Part shown: piece after piece, positions 5,707 to 6,914 of the stretch
Position numbering within the stretch: position 1 is the first letter of the stretch
Layout: each line of letters begins with the position of its first letter
NCBI GenBank assembly: GCA_002308875.1
Contig: DBWK01000052.1
Location: forward strand, 1-6,914
Direction of reading: 5' to 3'
Source: Treponema sp. UBA1240
GTDB lineage: Bacteria; Spirochaetota; Spirochaetia; Treponematales; Treponemataceae
DNA: 6,914 nt
Position numbers and translations under genes: made by a program
Notes under the pieces: model-generated
The model's database searches: none
The model's input: the letters and a program-made list of their open reading frames with translations, nothing else
Told to the model about the DNA's origin: nothing

Positions 5707-6914
5707 TTAAAATAGGCAGTAATAAAGCAGACCTGACGGCATTGCATCAAATCTTTCTGCAATAACCGCTTCAACAGGATTCGGCGAAGCTTTGAAAGAC
5801 ATTTCCGCATCCTTTAAAAGATCAAGGAAGGTCTTTTTTCTCTGCTTTTCAATAACATTCACATCTATATCACTACTCTTCAAATCAGGAAAACATGTAC
5901 TTTTCATATCATCCAGAGCGGAATCATACGAACAAATATCGTCTATCAAATGATTATACAACGCCTGATTTGCGGTATAAACACGACCATCCGCAATCTG
6001 TCTTACTTCATACAAAGGAATTTTTCGGCTTTCAGCAACTATTCCGGTAAACTGGTCATAAGCTTCATCAACAATAGACTGCATGATGGCAGCGTGTTCT
6101 TCCGTAACCGGAGAGTTATAATTAAGCATATTTTTGTTTTTTCCGGCTTTAAAAGTTGTCATTTTTATGCCGTGCTTGTCAAACAGTTCGGTCAAATCAA
6201 CGGCAGGTCCGTAGAGAACACCGATTGAACCTGTAAGAGTATTGCGGTTTGCCGATATGTGGTCCGCCGCACAGCCGATGTAGTAACCGCCTGATGCCGC
6301 CATAGAACCGAAATAAGCCCAGACCGGACGTCCTGTATTTTTTTTGTAATCCAACAGCGCAAGATACATTTCATCAGCTTCATAAACCGTTCCGCCGGGA
6401 GAATTGATAAAGAGCATCAGACCCTTGTTCAAATTATCATCCTGCAAATCAGTAATGGATGACAAAAGCCAGTCCTGATCATAAGTCTGATTCATTTTTT
6501 CTATTGTACCTTCAATTTTAAGGACGGCTATGTATTCCTTTTTGAATGTACCTATTTCGGTAATGTCTTCGTTTTTGTTGAATATTTTGACGATATTGCG
6601 GCTTTCTTTTAATATTTTACTGTCATAAGATTTTTTTCCGTTTGCTAATGAATAAATTCCGCAGCTAAGAGCAATCAACAGAATAACGATAAAAACACAA
6701 AGTCCGCTGTTCTTTTTAAACCAAGAAGTTCCTGCGAATTTTTTTGTATTGCGTGAAGCTGAAAAATCATTAGTTTTATCATCTTCAGCTACTGCTATAA
6801 CAGGCTCCGGTACAGAAAACTCCTCTACAACAGATTCAGTCTCTTTATTAGCATCTGTTATCTCATTCTGTTGTACAGGATTTTCAATATTATCCTGTGT
6901 ATTGTCAAATTCGT
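5707..6914 (-). CDS. sppA: Short-form SppA-type signal peptide peptidase (family S49), membrane-anchored; 5' end beyond the right edge
   Basis: A membrane-bound serine protease that degrades leftover signal peptides and membrane fragments. The frame is open to the edge (first full codon 6912), giving at least 401 residues and no ATG in the first 78, so the start lies outside. Visible order: an acidic, probably disordered tail (63 residues, 15 acidic and 5 basic); KK then a hydrophobic span from GLCVFIVILL to YSLA (about 6705-6643); then the protease domain facing out of the cytoplasm. INSPGGTVYEADEM (6405-6364) and GSMAASGGYYIG (6306-6271) surround the nucleophile serine, codon 6294-6292. TGSIGVLYGP follows. 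FKAGKNK (6153-6133) lies where short-form SppA carries its catalytic lysine; which lysine it is cannot be decided here. FTGIVAESRKIP and ADGRVYTANQAL are also typical. A single S49 domain makes it the B. subtilis-like short type. It is followed 11 bases later by nnr. A TTG at 6678 lies inside the membrane span and is not a credible start. Confidence 0.9.
   Translation of the reverse strand, partial: EFDNTQDNIENPVQQNEITDANKETESVVEEFSVPEPVIAVAEDDKTNDFSASRNTKKFAGTSWFKKNSGLCVFIVILLIALSCGIYSLANGKKSYDSKILKESRNIVKIFNKNEDITEIGTFKKEYIAVLKIEGTIEKMNQTYDQDWLLSSITDLQDDNLNKGLMLFINSPGGTVYEADEMYLALLDYKKNTGRPVWAYFGSMAASGGYYIGCAADHISANRNTLTGSIGVLYGPAVDLTELFDKHGIKMTTFKAGKNKNMLNYNSPVTEEHAAIMQSIVDEAYDQFTGIVAESRKIPLYEVRQIADGRVYTANQALYNHLIDDICSYDSALDDMKSTCFPDLKSSDIDVNVIEKQRKKTFLDLLKDAEMSFKASPNPVEAVIAERFDAMPSGLLYYCLF

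Noticed and set aside
5377..5765. Several overlapping frames on both strands around the start of nnr and the end of sppA.
   Set aside because: All overlap well-supported genes in other frames and have no motif of their own.
6640..6705. A possible lipoprotein signal ending ALSC in the hydrophobic span of SppA.
   Set aside because: The residues before the cysteine (A-L-S) do not match the usual lipobox, and the span follows a tail of at least 63 residues, unlike a signal peptide. An uncleaved membrane anchor fits better.

Overview
This window carries six protein-coding genes, two of them cut by the window edges. There is no recognisable RNA gene, mobile element, CRISPR array or long repeat. 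The motif set suggests a host-associated spirochaete of the Treponema type: a MurC with an ETCEY-type substrate loop, a short-form SppA behind a membrane anchor, and moderately AT-rich DNA with compact, closely packed genes. That placement is inference from protein flavour alone, because the window holds no marker gene such as rRNA.

Layout, left to right. On the minus strand, reading right to left from about 3000, there is a GT4-type glycosyltransferase (1899-2999), then murC (412-1857), then the 5' part of a yicC-like gene (415 running off the left edge). murC and yicC overlap by ATGA. The 41-base gap before murC holds a very good -35/-10 promoter. A DEAD-box-type RNA helicase (3046-4242) runs divergently on the plus strand. 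The short gap between it and the glycosyltransferase contains an inverted repeat, and each arm supplies an outward-facing extended -10 box. The helicase converges on a second minus-strand pair, sppA (right edge to 5707) followed 11 bases later by nnr (5695-4229). The helicase and nnr 3' ends overlap by 14 bases.

Functionally this is housekeeping: peptidoglycan precursor synthesis (MurC), glycan assembly (glycosyltransferase), RNA handling (helicase, YicC), membrane-protein fragment turnover (SppA) and repair of damaged NAD(P)H (Nnr). There is no obvious shared pathway, and I find no sign of a new defence, mobile or biosynthetic system.

The most interesting signal is transcriptional. Three genes (glycosyltransferase, murC, helicase) have a good -10 box ending 6-7 bases before the ATG and no Shine-Dalgarno sequence, as expected for leaderless mRNAs. 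The operon-internal yicC does have a Shine-Dalgarno. This pattern also decides two start codons. The sppA reading frame is open to the right edge, adding a membrane anchor and an acidic N-terminal tail.
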